Shown here piece after piece: positions 28,738-36,744 of a stretch of DNA of 64,000 bases. The stretch spans positions 1-64,000 of the forward strand of contig NZ_FNOZ01000010.1 of assembly GCF_900107175.1 (NCBI RefSeq). Reading direction: 5' to 3'. Source of the DNA: Modestobacter sp. DSM 44400. Its GTDB lineage: Bacteria > Actinomycetota > Actinomycetes > Mycobacteriales > Geodermatophilaceae. Made by a program: the position numbers and the translations under genes. Position 1 is the stretch's first letter. Each line of letters starts with the position of its first letter. The notes beneath the pieces are model-generated. The model did no database searches. It was given only the letters and a program-made list of their open reading frames with translations, and was not told where the DNA came from.

Positions 28738-29140
28738 ATGCAGCTGTCGGGTGCGGTGGTGCTGGTCACCGGGGCCAGCCGAGGGATCGGTCGGGCCACC
28801 GCTGAGCTGCTGGCGGCCCGCGGCGTGCACGTTGTCTGCGTCGGCCGGGACGAAGCGGCCCTGCAGGAGGTCGCGGGGCGGTGCGGCGGCACGGTGCTCG
28901 TCGCCGACCTGAGCGCGGCCGACGCGGCCGACCGGGTGGTGGATGAGACGCTGGACCGGCTCGGGCGGTTGGACGCCGTCGTCGCGAATGCCGGAGTCGG
29001 CCATGCCGGCCCGGTCGCCACGATGGCCGCCGAGCAGGTCGCAGAACTGGTCGAGGTGAACGTGCGGGCGCCGCTGCTGCTGGCCGGCGCCGCCGTCGCG
29101 GCCTTCGCGGCCTTCGCGGCCTTCGCCGAGCAGACCCGCA
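28738..29140 (+). pseudogene. Short-chain dehydrogenase, N-terminal part only
   Basis: ATG 28738 opens an SDR with 'VLVTGASRGIGRATAEL' (TGxxxGxG), 'VVANAGVGHAGPVA' (NAG motif) and 'VNVRAPLLLAGAA'. The catalytic Ser-Tyr-Lys half is missing. Similarity ends in a 9-bp tandem repeat (GCGGCCTTC, 29098-29127), and the frame then runs without a stop into the antitoxin gene that follows. A toxin-antitoxin module therefore replaced the 3' half. The remaining Rossmann domain cannot be catalytic. Confidence 0.8.
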
Positions 29141-29141
29141 G

Positions 29142-29165
29142 GCAATGCGATGCACTATGTATTGC
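29142..29165. promoter_or_regulatory. Possible antitoxin operator/promoter
   Basis: An AT-rich patch in otherwise GC-rich DNA has GCAAT (29142-29146) and ATTGC (29161-29165) as inverted arms around TATGTAT, 23 bp before the antitoxin ATG. Toxin-antitoxin operons are usually autoregulated at such sites; this assignment is inferred. Confidence 0.35.
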
Positions 29166-29187
29166 ACCGCCGGGTACGCTGCTCGGC

Positions 29188-29442
29188 ATGGGATCACTGC
29201 TGCAGATCCGCAACGTGCCCGACGAGGCGCGGGAAGCTCTCAAGGCGCGGGCGGCCGCCCGCGGCGAGTCGCTCAACACCTACCTCCTCGGCCTGCTCCA
29301 GCGTGACGTGGCACGGCCGACGGTCCAAGAGGTGTTCGACCGTGCTGCCCGACGAGTGGAGCAGGCGCAGGAGTCAGTCGTCGAGGCGCTCGCCGAGGAG
29401 CGTGCGGGACGCGAGGCCGAGCTGAGGTCCCGGCCGGCGTGA
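29188..29442 (+). CDS. FitA/VapB-type ribbon-helix-helix antitoxin
   Basis: An 84-residue protein. The N-terminal 'LLQIRNVPDEAREALKARAAARGESLNTYLLGLL' is the Arc/MetJ-type ribbon-helix-helix of FitA-like antitoxins. The C-terminal helix ('RAARRVEQAQESVVEALAEER') would wrap the toxin. Its TGA overlaps the GTG of the PIN toxin, the usual antitoxin-first, translationally coupled arrangement. It was inserted behind, and in frame with, a truncated SDR gene. Confidence 0.85.
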   Translation: MGSLLQIRNVPDEAREALKARAAARGESLNTYLLGLLQRDVARPTVQEVFDRAARRVEQAQESVVEALAEERAGREAELRSRPA

Positions 29443-29828
29443 TCGTGGTCGACTGCTCGGCGCTGGTCGACGTCCTCAGCGGGGCTGCCGGAACCGAGGA
29501 GCTGCGGGCCCGCCTGGCCGGCGACGAGCTGAGCGCACCGCAGTTGTTGGACTACGAGGTCGTTTCGGCCCTCCGAGGGATGCTGCGCCGCGGCAGCATC
29601 ACCGCCGGGCGAGCCGCGAACGTGTTGACCGACTACCAGAGCTTGGCGGTGGAGCGATGGCCCGCCGACGACGCCCTGCGGCGCCGCGCGCTGCAACTCC
29701 GTGACGACGTGACTGCATACGACGCGGCCTACGTGGCGCTGGCCGAGGCGCTGGACTGTCCGCTGATCACCCGCGATGCGCGGCTCGCCCGATCGAGCGG
29801 TCACGGCGTCGTGATCCAGGTGCACTGA
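29439..29828 (+). CDS. PIN-domain ribonuclease toxin (VapC/FitB-like)
   Basis: A 129-residue PIN domain. Acidic active-site residues appear in 'VVDCSALVDVLSG' (Asp4 with Asp9), 'LDYEVVSALRG' (Glu), 'TAYDAAYVALAEAL' (Asp) and 'LITRDARLARS'. It would act as an RNA endonuclease held inactive by the preceding ribbon-helix-helix antitoxin, with which it overlaps by four bases. The length and motifs are complete, so it is probably functional. Confidence 0.88.
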   Translation: MIVVDCSALVDVLSGAAGTEELRARLAGDELSAPQLLDYEVVSALRGMLRRGSITAGRAANVLTDYQSLAVERWPADDALRRRALQLRDDVTAYDAAYVALAEALDCPLITRDARLARSSGHGVVIQVH

Positions 29829-29838
29829 CAGCGGAGCG

Positions 29839-30000
29839 CTACGGCTCCCGGGCCTCGTCCTCACGAACCACCTCGGATGTGGCAGCGATCCGGCGCAGGT
29901 CGTCGGTCTGGTCAACTCCGGCGGTCGCGGCGTCGAGCTTGCCGGCGAGTTCCTCGAACCGCTGTGCGGCCCGCTCGATCACATCGTCTGCGTGTTGCAT
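29839..30000 (-). CDS. Small HTH-protein-like ORF, probably C-terminally truncated
   Basis: ATG 30000, preceded by a strong GGAGG eight bases upstream, opens a 53-residue ORF (MQHADDVIERAAQRFEELAG ... DDLRRIAATSEVVREDEAREP). It looks like the first half of a small actinobacterial protein that normally continues into a helix-turn-helix, which is absent here. It overlaps the 3' end of the HsdM frame in another frame. The strong ribosome-binding site favours a real gene, but the function is unknown. Confidence 0.45.
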   Translation of the reverse strand: MQHADDVIERAAQRFEELAGKLDAATAGVDQTDDLRRIAATSEVVREDEAREP

Positions 30001-31866
30001 CGGGCTCACCTCCATCATGGATCAGCCGGTCGACGTAGGCGTCGACGTCCTCGACCAGGGGCACCTTCCCGTTGTCGCGGAGGTCTGGATCGGGCAGTGC
30101 CTCGCCCTTCTTGTTTGCGACAACCGGCGCGTCCGGATCAGTCACCGCGGCCGCCGCCAGCACGGCCTTCTTCAGCCCTGGTGCCAGTCCGATCTGTTTG
30201 CGCGCGGTACAGGCATTCAGCAGCCGCTCGGTGAAGGCCGCCTCGGTCTCCTCCGCCGTCCCGACCAGGTCGGTCAGCGCGCCGAGCAGCGCCTCGTGGG
30301 TGCGCCGGGCGTCGTCGTCCCCAACCGACAGCGCGACCACCGGCTTGGCCGAGGCGACGGCTTCGACAATCTCCGCGGTGACCGTCCACCGCCGGCGCAG
30401 CGGCCGCTCGACGGTGATCCGGCGGAAGCCGAACGTGTCGTTGTCGAAGACCTTCACCCGGTCGTCGGCGAGTAAGGGGGCGTCGGCGGAGAGCCGGGTG
30501 ACCGCGGCGATGTGGTCGTCGTCCAGCAGCTTGCGCTTGTCACCCAGTGACTTGCGCATCTTCGACCACTCGCCGCGGGCGTCGATCAGCGCGACCGTGC
30601 CCCGCCTCTCGGGGCGCTTGCGGTTGGTGACGATCCAGACGTAGGTGCTGATCCCGGTGTTGTAGAACAACTGGTCGGGCAGCGCGACGATGCCTTCCAG
30701 CCAGTCGTTCTCGATGATCCAGCGGCGGATGTTGCTCTCCCCGGACTCGGCGGCGCCGGCGAACAGCGGGCTGCCGGAGAAGACGATTGCCACCCGGCTG
30801 CCGCCGTCCTCGGGCGCCTTCATCCGGGCGATCATCTGCTGCAGGGACAGCAGACTGCCGTCGGAGACGCGGGGGAGCCCGGCGCCGAAGCGTCCGTCCA
30901 TGCCCAACGACGCGGCCTCGGCCTTGATCGTCGTGGCGGACTTGTTCCAGTCGACGCCGAACGGCGGGTTGGCGAGTGCGTAGTCGAAGCGTTTGTCCGC
31001 GTGCCCGTCGGCGGTGAGCGTGTTGCCCAGCACGATCCGCTCGGGGTCCTGACCTCGGATGAGCAGGTCGGACCGGGCGATGGCCCAGGTCTCGGGATTG
31101 ATCTCCTGGCCGAACATCTCCGGCCGGGCCTTGGCGTCGAGTCGGGTCAGGTACTGGTCGGAGATGTTGAGCATGCCGCCGGTGCCGCACGCCGGGTCGT
31201 AGATCGACCGGACCGGCGCGGCGCCGGTGAGCACGTCGGAGTCCTCGCTGAACAGCAGGTTGACGATCAGCCGGATGACCTCGCGCGGGGTGAAGTGCTC
31301 ACCGGCCGTCTCATTGGAGAGCTCGGAGAACCGGCGCAGCAACTCCTCGAAGACGTAGCCCATCGCGTGGTTCGGCACGACCTCGGGACGCAGGTCCAGG
31401 CCGGCGAACTTGCCGAGCACCAGGTACAGCAGGCCCGCCTCGTCCGGCCGGCTGATCTGTTCGTCGAACCGGTACTTCTCCAACACCTCGGCCGCGCCGG
31501 GGGAGAAGGCGCCGATGTAGGCGCGCAGCTGGTCGGCCAGGTTGTCGGGGGAGCCCAGCAGTGTGGCGAAGGTCAGCGGGCTGGTGTTGTAGCAGGCACC
31601 CCAGCGGCGTCCTTGAGCAGCACGTCCGGGGTGTCGGTGATGGCCTTGAGCTGCTCGGCGCGGGCCAGGACGGCGGGCTTGCTCTTGTCCAGGACGGCGT
31701 CCAGCCGGCGCAGCACCAGCAGCGGAAGGATCACGCCGCGGTACTCGGCCGGCTTGTAGTCGCCGCGCAGCAGGTCGGCCACCTGCCACACGAACTGAAC
31801 CTTGCCCTCGAAACCCTGCCCGCGTGTTCTCCCGCTCGTCGCTACCAGCAAGCAGCCGCTCCCCAC
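29912..31866 (-). pseudogene. hsdM: Type I restriction-modification methylase subunit HsdM, broken
   Basis: The N-terminus ('FEGKVQFVWQVADLLRGDYKPAEYRGVILPLLVLRRLD') is in one frame. Near 31600 a one-base shift is needed to continue into 'YNTSPLTFATLLGSPDNLADQL' and the methylase core with 'YDPACGTGGMLN' (SAM) and 'ALANPPFGVDW' (NPPF catalytic). The C-terminus stops resembling HsdM at 'EDVDAYVDR', lacking the last ~100 family residues. No hsdS or hsdR is present. As written it is a frameshifted, truncated orphan N6-adenine methylase, probably the relic of a type I system. Confidence 0.85.
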
Positions 31867-31951
31867 CTCCGGTGAGTGGCCGCTCGCGGCAGGTTACGAC
31901 TTCTCGGTGTCTCGGTGTCTCGGTTCTGCGGCGCGCGCTGGTGACCGTGGT

Positions 31952-32183
31952 TCAGCTCTCGTCCAGATGCTCGGTACGTGGCCCGCGCAGTTCGTCGATG
32001 TAGTCGCTGCCCGATTGCGCACGGGCACCCCAGGCATCCGCGGAGGCGCGCAGCGCCGCCAGCCGCTGCTCGAGTGTGCGCCCGCCGTACTGCCGCCCGC
32101 CGGATCAACGCCGAGCGTGATGCGCCGGTACGCGACACGGCTGCGGCCAGCAGGTCGGCTTCCTCGTCGTCCAGATAGATCTG
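31952..32183 (-). pseudogene. Ribbon-helix-helix antitoxin remnant
   Basis: In the 520-bp gap between HsdM and the next toxin-antitoxin pair, the minus strand encodes 'QIYLDDEEADLLAAAVSRTGASRSALIRRA' in one frame and, after a shift near 32085, 'GGRTLEQRLAALRASADAWGARAQSGSDYIDELRG' ending in TGA at 31952. This is a CopG/VapB-type antitoxin without start codon or partner toxin. The flanking bases 32190-32380 and 31870-31950 show nothing else recognisable. Confidence 0.6.
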
Positions 32184-32385
32184 GGGCCGGCGACACCGTC
32201 AACGTAGATCGGAAGATGTCCCGAGGTGACCGTTGGATCTGGACGAGCAGGCGGCCGATGAGTCAACAGTCCGGCCGCCGGGACCGAGCTGGGCGAGTCT
32301 CTTGCCCCGGCTCATCGTCGCGTCCGCGAGGCAGGGCCGGATGTCGGAGTAGTCGACGAGGCCATCGCGGCTTCGCGGCTGATGA

Positions 32386-32763
32386 TCAGTACGGCGCGCG
32401 CAGGTCGTGAAACATCGGGAAGTGCCGGACGTTCCGCGTGAGCAGGCGAGAACTGGTGCGGATGGCCGTCGCAGCGATGGCAAGGTCGGCACTGTCAATC
32501 GTGTGATGACTGGGAAGCCAACGTCGGCCGAGCGCTCCGGCGTCCTCGGCCACGTCGGCATCAACCGGATGCCACACGAGGGTCGACAGCAGCGAGCGGG
32601 TGGCGTCCTCCTCTGCCGGACGCATTCCAGCGAGAACCTCCAGGCGGGTGATCTCACTGGCCTGCAGCGGAGCAGCCATACGTTCCCCCTCCAGAACCGC
32701 CGCGGCCTGCTCATGGCCCCGCAGGTAGTCGATCAATATTGACGTATCGACCAGGGCCGTCAC
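32386..32763 (-). CDS. vapC: PIN-domain toxin VapC
   Basis: A 125-residue PIN ribonuclease toxin. 'ALVDTSILIDYLRG' (Asp5 and Asp11 region), 'EITRLEVLAGMRP' (Glu), 'IDSADLAIAATAI' (Asp) and 'LLTRNVRHF' are the four conserved blocks. The GTG start overlaps the stop of the vapB gene by four bases. The set is complete and probably functional, under the palindromic operator upstream of vapB. Confidence 0.9.
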   Translation of the reverse strand: MTALVDTSILIDYLRGHEQAAAVLEGERMAAPLQASEITRLEVLAGMRPAEEDATRSLLSTLVWHPVDADVAEDAGALGRRWLPSHHTIDSADLAIAATAIRTSSRLLTRNVRHFPMFHDLRAPY

Positions 32764-33011
32764 GAGCCGAGCGGCAGACGTGACCCGGAGCGCAGCTGAT
32801 CAACCCATGCGGCGCCGTCGAGGTCGTGGTCCTTCCACGAGCCGAACGCCTGACGCATCGCGGCGAGGTCATCGTCACTGGACCGCTCTGTGCCGTAGAC
32901 GGCTTCGACCGCATCCCGGATGAGGGCGGAGATCGACTTGCCGGTACGGGCTGCCGCCGTGTCGAGGGCGCGACGTTCCTCGCTGGTCAGCGAGATCTGA
33001 GTCCGCATCAT
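32760..33011 (-). CDS. vapB: Ribbon-helix-helix antitoxin VapB
   Basis: An 83-residue antitoxin with an N-terminal CopG-like DNA-binding fold ('RTQISLTSEERRALDTAAARTGKSISALIRDAVEAVYG') and an acidic/tryptophan C-terminus ('FGSWKDHDLDGAAWVDQLRSGSRL') typical of VapC-neutralising tails. Two ATG codons are adjacent at 33009-33011 and 33006-33008. The first lies inside the 18-bp palindromic operator, consistent with autoregulation of a leaderless or short-leader transcript. Confidence 0.9.
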   Translation of the reverse strand: MMRTQISLTSEERRALDTAAARTGKSISALIRDAVEAVYGTERSSDDDLAAMRQAFGSWKDHDLDGAAWVDQLRSGSRLPLGS

Positions 33012-33028
33012 GATGTAACGTTACATCA
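33011..33028. promoter_or_regulatory. Perfect 18-bp palindromic vapBC operator
   Basis: TGATGTAACGTTACATCA (33011-33028) is a perfect palindrome in AT-rich sequence overlapping the first vapB codon. Its TGTAAC/GTTACA core is the kind of site bound by VapB ribbon-helix-helix dimers. It also separates vapBC from the remains of a Phd/RelE-type module on the other strand. Confidence 0.75.
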
Positions 33029-33221
33029 CCAGGGTGGCCGTCGGGCCGTCGTGTTCCTCGAGCGCTACGGCCGGCGTGCTGCCGTGCTGCTCAGCCCAGA
33101 GCGATACGAGCAGTTGATGGACGCCCTGGAAGAGACCGAGGACGTCGCAGCCTTCGACGCGGCCATGGCCGAAGAAGGCCCGAACATCCCGTGGGACCAG
33201 GTCAAGGTGGATCTCGGCTGG
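33027..33221 (+). pseudogene. Phd/YefM-type antitoxin fragment, 5' end missing
   Basis: The frame reads 'GRRAVVFLERYGRRAAVLLSPERYEQLMDALEETEDVAAFDAAMAEEGPNIPWDQVKVDLGW', the C-terminal two thirds of a Phd-family antitoxin. The DNA-binding N-terminus and start codon are lost where the vapBC operator begins. The usual stop after 'DLGW' is also missing, so the frame continues under the toxin gene. It is probably inactive; vapBC may have been inserted here. Confidence 0.65.
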
Positions 33222-33820
33222 GCACGAGCGCCTACCGGATCGAGGTCCACCCGGCGGCGGCGCGAGCGCTCCGGAAGCTCGACCCGTCGGTTCGACCACG
33301 TATTCAGGGGGCGATCGCCCTGCTGGCTCAGGATCCCCGTCCGCCTTCCGCCCGTGCCCTTGCCGGGCGGCCCGGCTTCCGGATTCGGGTCGGCGACTAC
33401 CGCATCATCTACACCGTCCACGACGACGTGCTGGTGGTGGTGGTCATCGTCGTCGCGCTCGGTCATCGCCGCGAGGTCTCTGACCGTGCACCGGTGGGCG
33501 GTCCCGCCGGAACGACCCCCGGGTGCGACGGCCGGAGCGCCGGTCCGCTAGACCTCAGCACATGCAACTCGAGGTGGTCACCAAGTCAGGCACCATCCGC
33601 GGCGCGGCCAGCGGCCCGGCGGTCGCCTTCAAGGGCATTCCGTACGCCGCGCCGCCGTTCGGTGACCTGCGCTTCGCCGCGCCGGTGCCGGTGCCGAGCT
33701 GGGACGGCGTGCGGGACTGCACCGAGTACGGCCCCACCGCACCGAAACCGCTCTATCCCGCGCCGGTGGACCTGCTGTTGCCCGAGCCGGTGGTCCTGGG
33801 TGAGGACGTGCTCAACCTGA
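33191..33820 (+). CDS. RelE/ParE-type toxin, C-terminally extended
   Basis: From GTG 33191 the frame gives 'SAYRIEVHPAAARALRKLDPSVRPRIQGAIALLAQDPRPPSARALAGRPGFRIRVGDYRIIYTVHDDVLVVVVIVVALGHRREV', a full RelE-fold mRNA interferase with 'GDYRIIY' and the C-terminal 'HRREV'. The family normally stops right after that, near 33485. Here it runs on to 33820, over the start of the esterase gene, so the native stop was lost or shifted by an indel. The native start (overlapping the antitoxin stop) also appears altered. Confidence 0.5.
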   Translation: MGPGQGGSRLGTSAYRIEVHPAAARALRKLDPSVRPRIQGAIALLAQDPRPPSARALAGRPGFRIRVGDYRIIYTVHDDVLVVVVIVVALGHRREVSDRAPVGGPAGTTPGCDGRSAGPLDLSTCNSRWSPSQAPSAARPAARRSPSRAFRTPRRRSVTCASPRRCRCRAGTACGTAPSTAPPHRNRSIPRRWTCCCPSRWSWVRTCST

Positions 33821-35052
33821 ACGTGTGGACCCCGGACCCGTCGGCCGACGGCTTGTCGGTGCTGGTGTGGATCCACGGCGGGGCGTTCGTCAACGGCTCC
33901 GGGGCGGTGCCGCAGTACGACGGGACCGCGTTCGCCCGGGACGGCGTCGTCCTCGTGACCATCAACTACCGGCTGGGCGTCGACGGCTTCCTGCACTTCG
34001 ACGACGGCGGCCCGGCGAACCGCGGGCTGCTGGACCAGGTGGCCGCGCTGGAGTGGGTGCGCGACAACATCGCGGCGTTCGGCGGCGACCCGGATCGGGT
34101 GACGATCGCCGGGGAGTCGGCCGGCGCGATGAGCGTGACGTCGCTGCTGTCGATGCCGCGGGCAGCCGGGCTGTTCTCCCGGGCGGTGGCCCAGAGCGGG
34201 GCCGGGCACCACGCGCTGTCCGCGGGGACGGCACGGCGGGTGGCCGGGTACCTGGCCGAGCGGCTCGGGGTACCGCTGACGCGGGAGGCGCTGGCGGCGG
34301 TGCCGATCCCCGAGCTGGTGGCGGCCCAGCAGGCGTTGTCCCAGGAGGCGGCTACGGCACCCGATCCCGCCCGCTGGGCCGAGATCACGCTCAACTCGAT
34401 GGTCTTCGAGCCGGTGATCGACGGCGACGTCCTGCCTTCCCTGCCGATCACCGCGATCACGGCCGGTGCCGACTCCGAGGTCGACCTGCTGGTGGGCACC
34501 AACACCGACGAGCACGCGCTCTTCCTCGTGCCGAACGGTGTCGTCGACCTCGTGAACGAGGACCTGCTGCGCATGGCACTGGCGGGCTACGGCGTGCCGG
34601 TGGACGCCGTGATCGATGCCTACCGGGCCGATACGCCGTCGGCCACGCCCGGCGAGCTGCTCATCAAGGCGGCCACGGACTGGTTCTTCCGGGTGCCGGC
34701 GGTCCGGCTGGCGGAGGCGCGGGCGGTCGCGCCGGGGCAGACGTTCATGTACGAGTTCTCGTGGCCGAGCCCGCAGTTCGGCGGGCGGCTCGGAGCCTGC
34801 CACGCCCTGGAGTTGGCGTTCGTCTTCGACACCCTGGCAAGTGAGGGGGTGAAGCCGATGGCGGGACCCTCCGCCCCGCAGCACCTGGCCGATGCGATGC
34901 ACGCCGCCTGGGTGGCGTTCGTGCAGACCGGTGACCCGGGCTGGCCGGCCTATGACGTCCCGAAGCGCCCGGTGCAAGCGTTCGGGGATCTCACCGCGGT
35001 GGTCCCGGACCCGCGGCCGGAGCAGCGTGCGCTGTGGGACGGCGTCCGGTAG
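33562..35052 (+). CDS. Type B carboxylesterase
   Basis: A 496-residue alpha/beta-hydrolase. The oxyanion hole is 'VWIHGGAFVNGSG', the nucleophile elbow 'IAGESAGAMSV' (Ser), the acid in 'GTNTDEHALF' (Glu) and the base in 'LGACHALELAFVF' (His), all typical of the carboxylesterase/para-nitrobenzyl esterase family. The ATG at 33562 fits the conserved 'VVTKSGTIRGA' start. There is no signal peptide, so it is probably cytosolic. It is flanked on both sides by toxin-antitoxin remnants. It ends with TAG. Confidence 0.93.
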   Translation: MQLEVVTKSGTIRGAASGPAVAFKGIPYAAPPFGDLRFAAPVPVPSWDGVRDCTEYGPTAPKPLYPAPVDLLLPEPVVLGEDVLNLNVWTPDPSADGLSVLVWIHGGAFVNGSGAVPQYDGTAFARDGVVLVTINYRLGVDGFLHFDDGGPANRGLLDQVAALEWVRDNIAAFGGDPDRVTIAGESAGAMSVTSLLSMPRAAGLFSRAVAQSGAGHHALSAGTARRVAGYLAERLGVPLTREALAAVPIPELVAAQQALSQEAATAPDPARWAEITLNSMVFEPVIDGDVLPSLPITAITAGADSEVDLLVGTNTDEHALFLVPNGVVDLVNEDLLRMALAGYGVPVDAVIDAYRADTPSATPGELLIKAATDWFFRVPAVRLAEARAVAPGQTFMYEFSWPSPQFGGRLGACHALELAFVFDTLASEGVKPMAGPSAPQHLADAMHAAWVAFVQTGDPGWPAYDVPKRPVQAFGDLTAVVPDPRPEQRALWDGVR

Positions 35053-35095
35053 GCAGGCTCGCGAGACACGACGCGTTTGCGCGATCAGGCCGGGG

Positions 35096-35377
35096 TCACC
35101 AGCCCCAGCGTCGGAAGTACGTGCGATACCGCCGGGCGTCGCGGGTGATCAACGTCAACCCCGCCACGGCGGCATGCGCGCCGATGTAGAAGTCCGGCGG
35201 CGGGGAACGTAGCTCACCGCCGCGGCGGCGGTAGGCGGTGAACGCTTGCGCTGCCAGAAACCCCGCTGCATACGGCAACGCAGCACGCCGGAACGTCGTC
35301 TCCGGGAGGGCCGCATCCAGCTCTTCGACGCGGTCGTAGCCGGCCGCGAACTCGGCGTAGACGAGCGGGTCGATCAC
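35096..35377 (-). pseudogene. PIN-domain toxin VapC, N-terminus missing
   Basis: The frame gives 'VIDPLVYAEFAAGYDRVEELDAALPETTFRRAALPYAAGFLAAQAFTAYRRRGG', then 'PDFYIGAHAAVAGLTLITRDARRYRTYF', the central and C-terminal parts of a PIN toxin including the last Asp motifs. The first ~45 residues with the leading catalytic Asp are missing. GTG 35377 could start only a truncated protein. It is preceded by the head of an AbrB-type antitoxin, so one deletion seems to have removed the junction of both genes. Confidence 0.7.
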
Positions 35378-35417
35378 CTCTGGCCCCGACCGCGGGGCAG
35401 CTGCCAGCGCGGCCCGT

Positions 35418-35522
35418 GACCCCGTCCTCCACGACGAACTTCACCTCCGTCTCCGGTAGCAGCCCGAACTCGTCGCGAATGCTGCGCGGGATGGTGACCT
35501 GCCCTTTGCTCGTGATCCGCAT
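35418..35522 (-). pseudogene. AbrB/VapB-type antitoxin, C-terminus missing
   Basis: ATG 35522 opens 'MRITSKGQVTIPRSIRDEF GLLPETEVKFVVEDG', a SpoVT/AbrB swapped-hairpin DNA-binding domain. After about 35 residues similarity stops where the truncated VapC frame takes over, so the toxin-binding tail is gone. The pair was probably a VapBC system destroyed by a small deletion. The DNA-binding domain could still be made as a fusion to out-of-frame sequence. Confidence 0.7.
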
Positions 35523-35622
35523 GACTGGAAGCGTGATTACGTCGCCGGGGGTTGCCCGGTGCGCAGGATGTACGGCGGCCGCGACGGTGAACCAGTCGGC
35601 GCGCTGCGACGTACGGTGAGTC

Positions 35623-36744
35623 GTGGCCCAGCGTGCAGGAGGAGCGGGGCGCCGCTGGGCGCTCGTGGTCGCCGCGGTCGCCGTCCTGCTCGCGCTGCCC
35701 GCCCTGATCGGCGCGTTGCCCGCCTCGGACGCCGGCACCTCGGCTCCCGACCTGCGGGACCGCGCACTGGCCTCGTCCGACGTCGCCTTCACCGGTTACG
35801 CGCAGGCCGCCGGCGGGCTCACCCTGCCGGTAGGCGACCAGCTCACCTCCGTCGCCGACCTGCTCAGCGACCGGACGACGATGCGCGCCTGGTACCGCGC
35901 CCCCGACGACTGGCGGGTCGACGTCGTCTCGGCCACCGGCGAGACCGGGGTGCACCGCGACGCCTCGGGCACCTGGACCTGGCGGTACGAGGACGACGTC
36001 GCCTCCCGGGCTGCCGCCCTGCCGCTGTCGTTGCCCACCGCGCCGGACCTGCTGCCCAGTGTACTGGGCCGCCGGCTGCTGTCCGAGGCCGCCGACGGGG
36101 AGCTCTCCCGCCTCGGCGCCGAGCGGGTGGCCGGCCGCGACGCCCTGGGCCTGCGGATCACCCCTTCCGACGCCGCCGCATCGGTGTCCCGGGTCGACGT
36201 CTGGGTCGACGCCGAGAGTGGCATCCCGCTGGGCGTCCAGGTCTCCGGCGGCCAGACCGGCGGAGGAGAGCCGGCCGTGGACACCAGCTTTCTGAGCCTG
36301 GACCTGGTCACCCCGGCGGCCTCGGTCACCGCGTTCACCCCGCCGCCGGGCGCCGACGTCCGGCGCGACCAGCAGCAGGCGGACCTGCTGGACACCGGCC
36401 GTCAGTACGCCGCCGTCCAGCTGCCCGCGACCCTGGCCGGACTGCCGGGCCGGGCGGTCGACGGCACCCCGGGCGCGGTCGGCGTCTACGGCCGCGGGGT
36501 CACCCTGCTCGCCGTCTCGGTGCTGCCCGGCCGGGCCGCGTCCCCGCTGCGCGACACCCTGGTGGTCGCCCCCGGCGCGGTCGTCGACGATCTCGGCGTC
36601 CGCATCGCGGCCGGCCCGCTGGGCCTGATGCTGGTCGACAACGGGAACCGCGGCACCTGGCTGCTGGCCGGCACGGTCGACCTGGACGCGCTCGCCACCG
36701 CCGCGGCGGAGCTGCCCGCGCCCCCGAGGAGAGGAGACCGGTGA
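35623..36744 (+). CDS. Secreted LolA/RseB-like protein
   Basis: A 373-residue protein starting at GTG 35623. It has an N-terminal hydrophobic helix ('WALVVAAVAVLLALPALIGAL') serving as signal anchor, then an outer-membrane-lipoprotein-carrier/sigma-E regulator type fold ('RDRALASSDVAFTGYAQAAGGLTLP', 'WRVDVVSATGETGVHRDASGTWTWRYEDD'). The fold forms a half-barrel that binds hydrophobic ligands. Its stop overlaps the ABC ATPase start, and the permease follows, so the three probably form an exporter with an extracytoplasmic accessory protein. The substrate is unknown. Confidence 0.75.
   Translation: MAQRAGGAGRRWALVVAAVAVLLALPALIGALPASDAGTSAPDLRDRALASSDVAFTGYAQAAGGLTLPVGDQLTSVADLLSDRTTMRAWYRAPDDWRVDVVSATGETGVHRDASGTWTWRYEDDVASRAAALPLSLPTAPDLLPSVLGRRLLSEAADGELSRLGAERVAGRDALGLRITPSDAAASVSRVDVWVDAESGIPLGVQVSGGQTGGGEPAVDTSFLSLDLVTPAASVTAFTPPPGADVRRDQQQADLLDTGRQYAAVQLPATLAGLPGRAVDGTPGAVGVYGRGVTLLAVSVLPGRAASPLRDTLVVAPGAVVDDLGVRIAAGPLGLMLVDNGNRGTWLLAGTVDLDALATAAAELPAPPRRGDR

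Noticed and set aside
31870-32380. Plus-strand ORF (31802-32410) in the HsdM-VapC gap as a gene
   Set aside because: Low-complexity Arg-rich translation; the only protein-like signal in the gap is the minus-strand antitoxin remnant.
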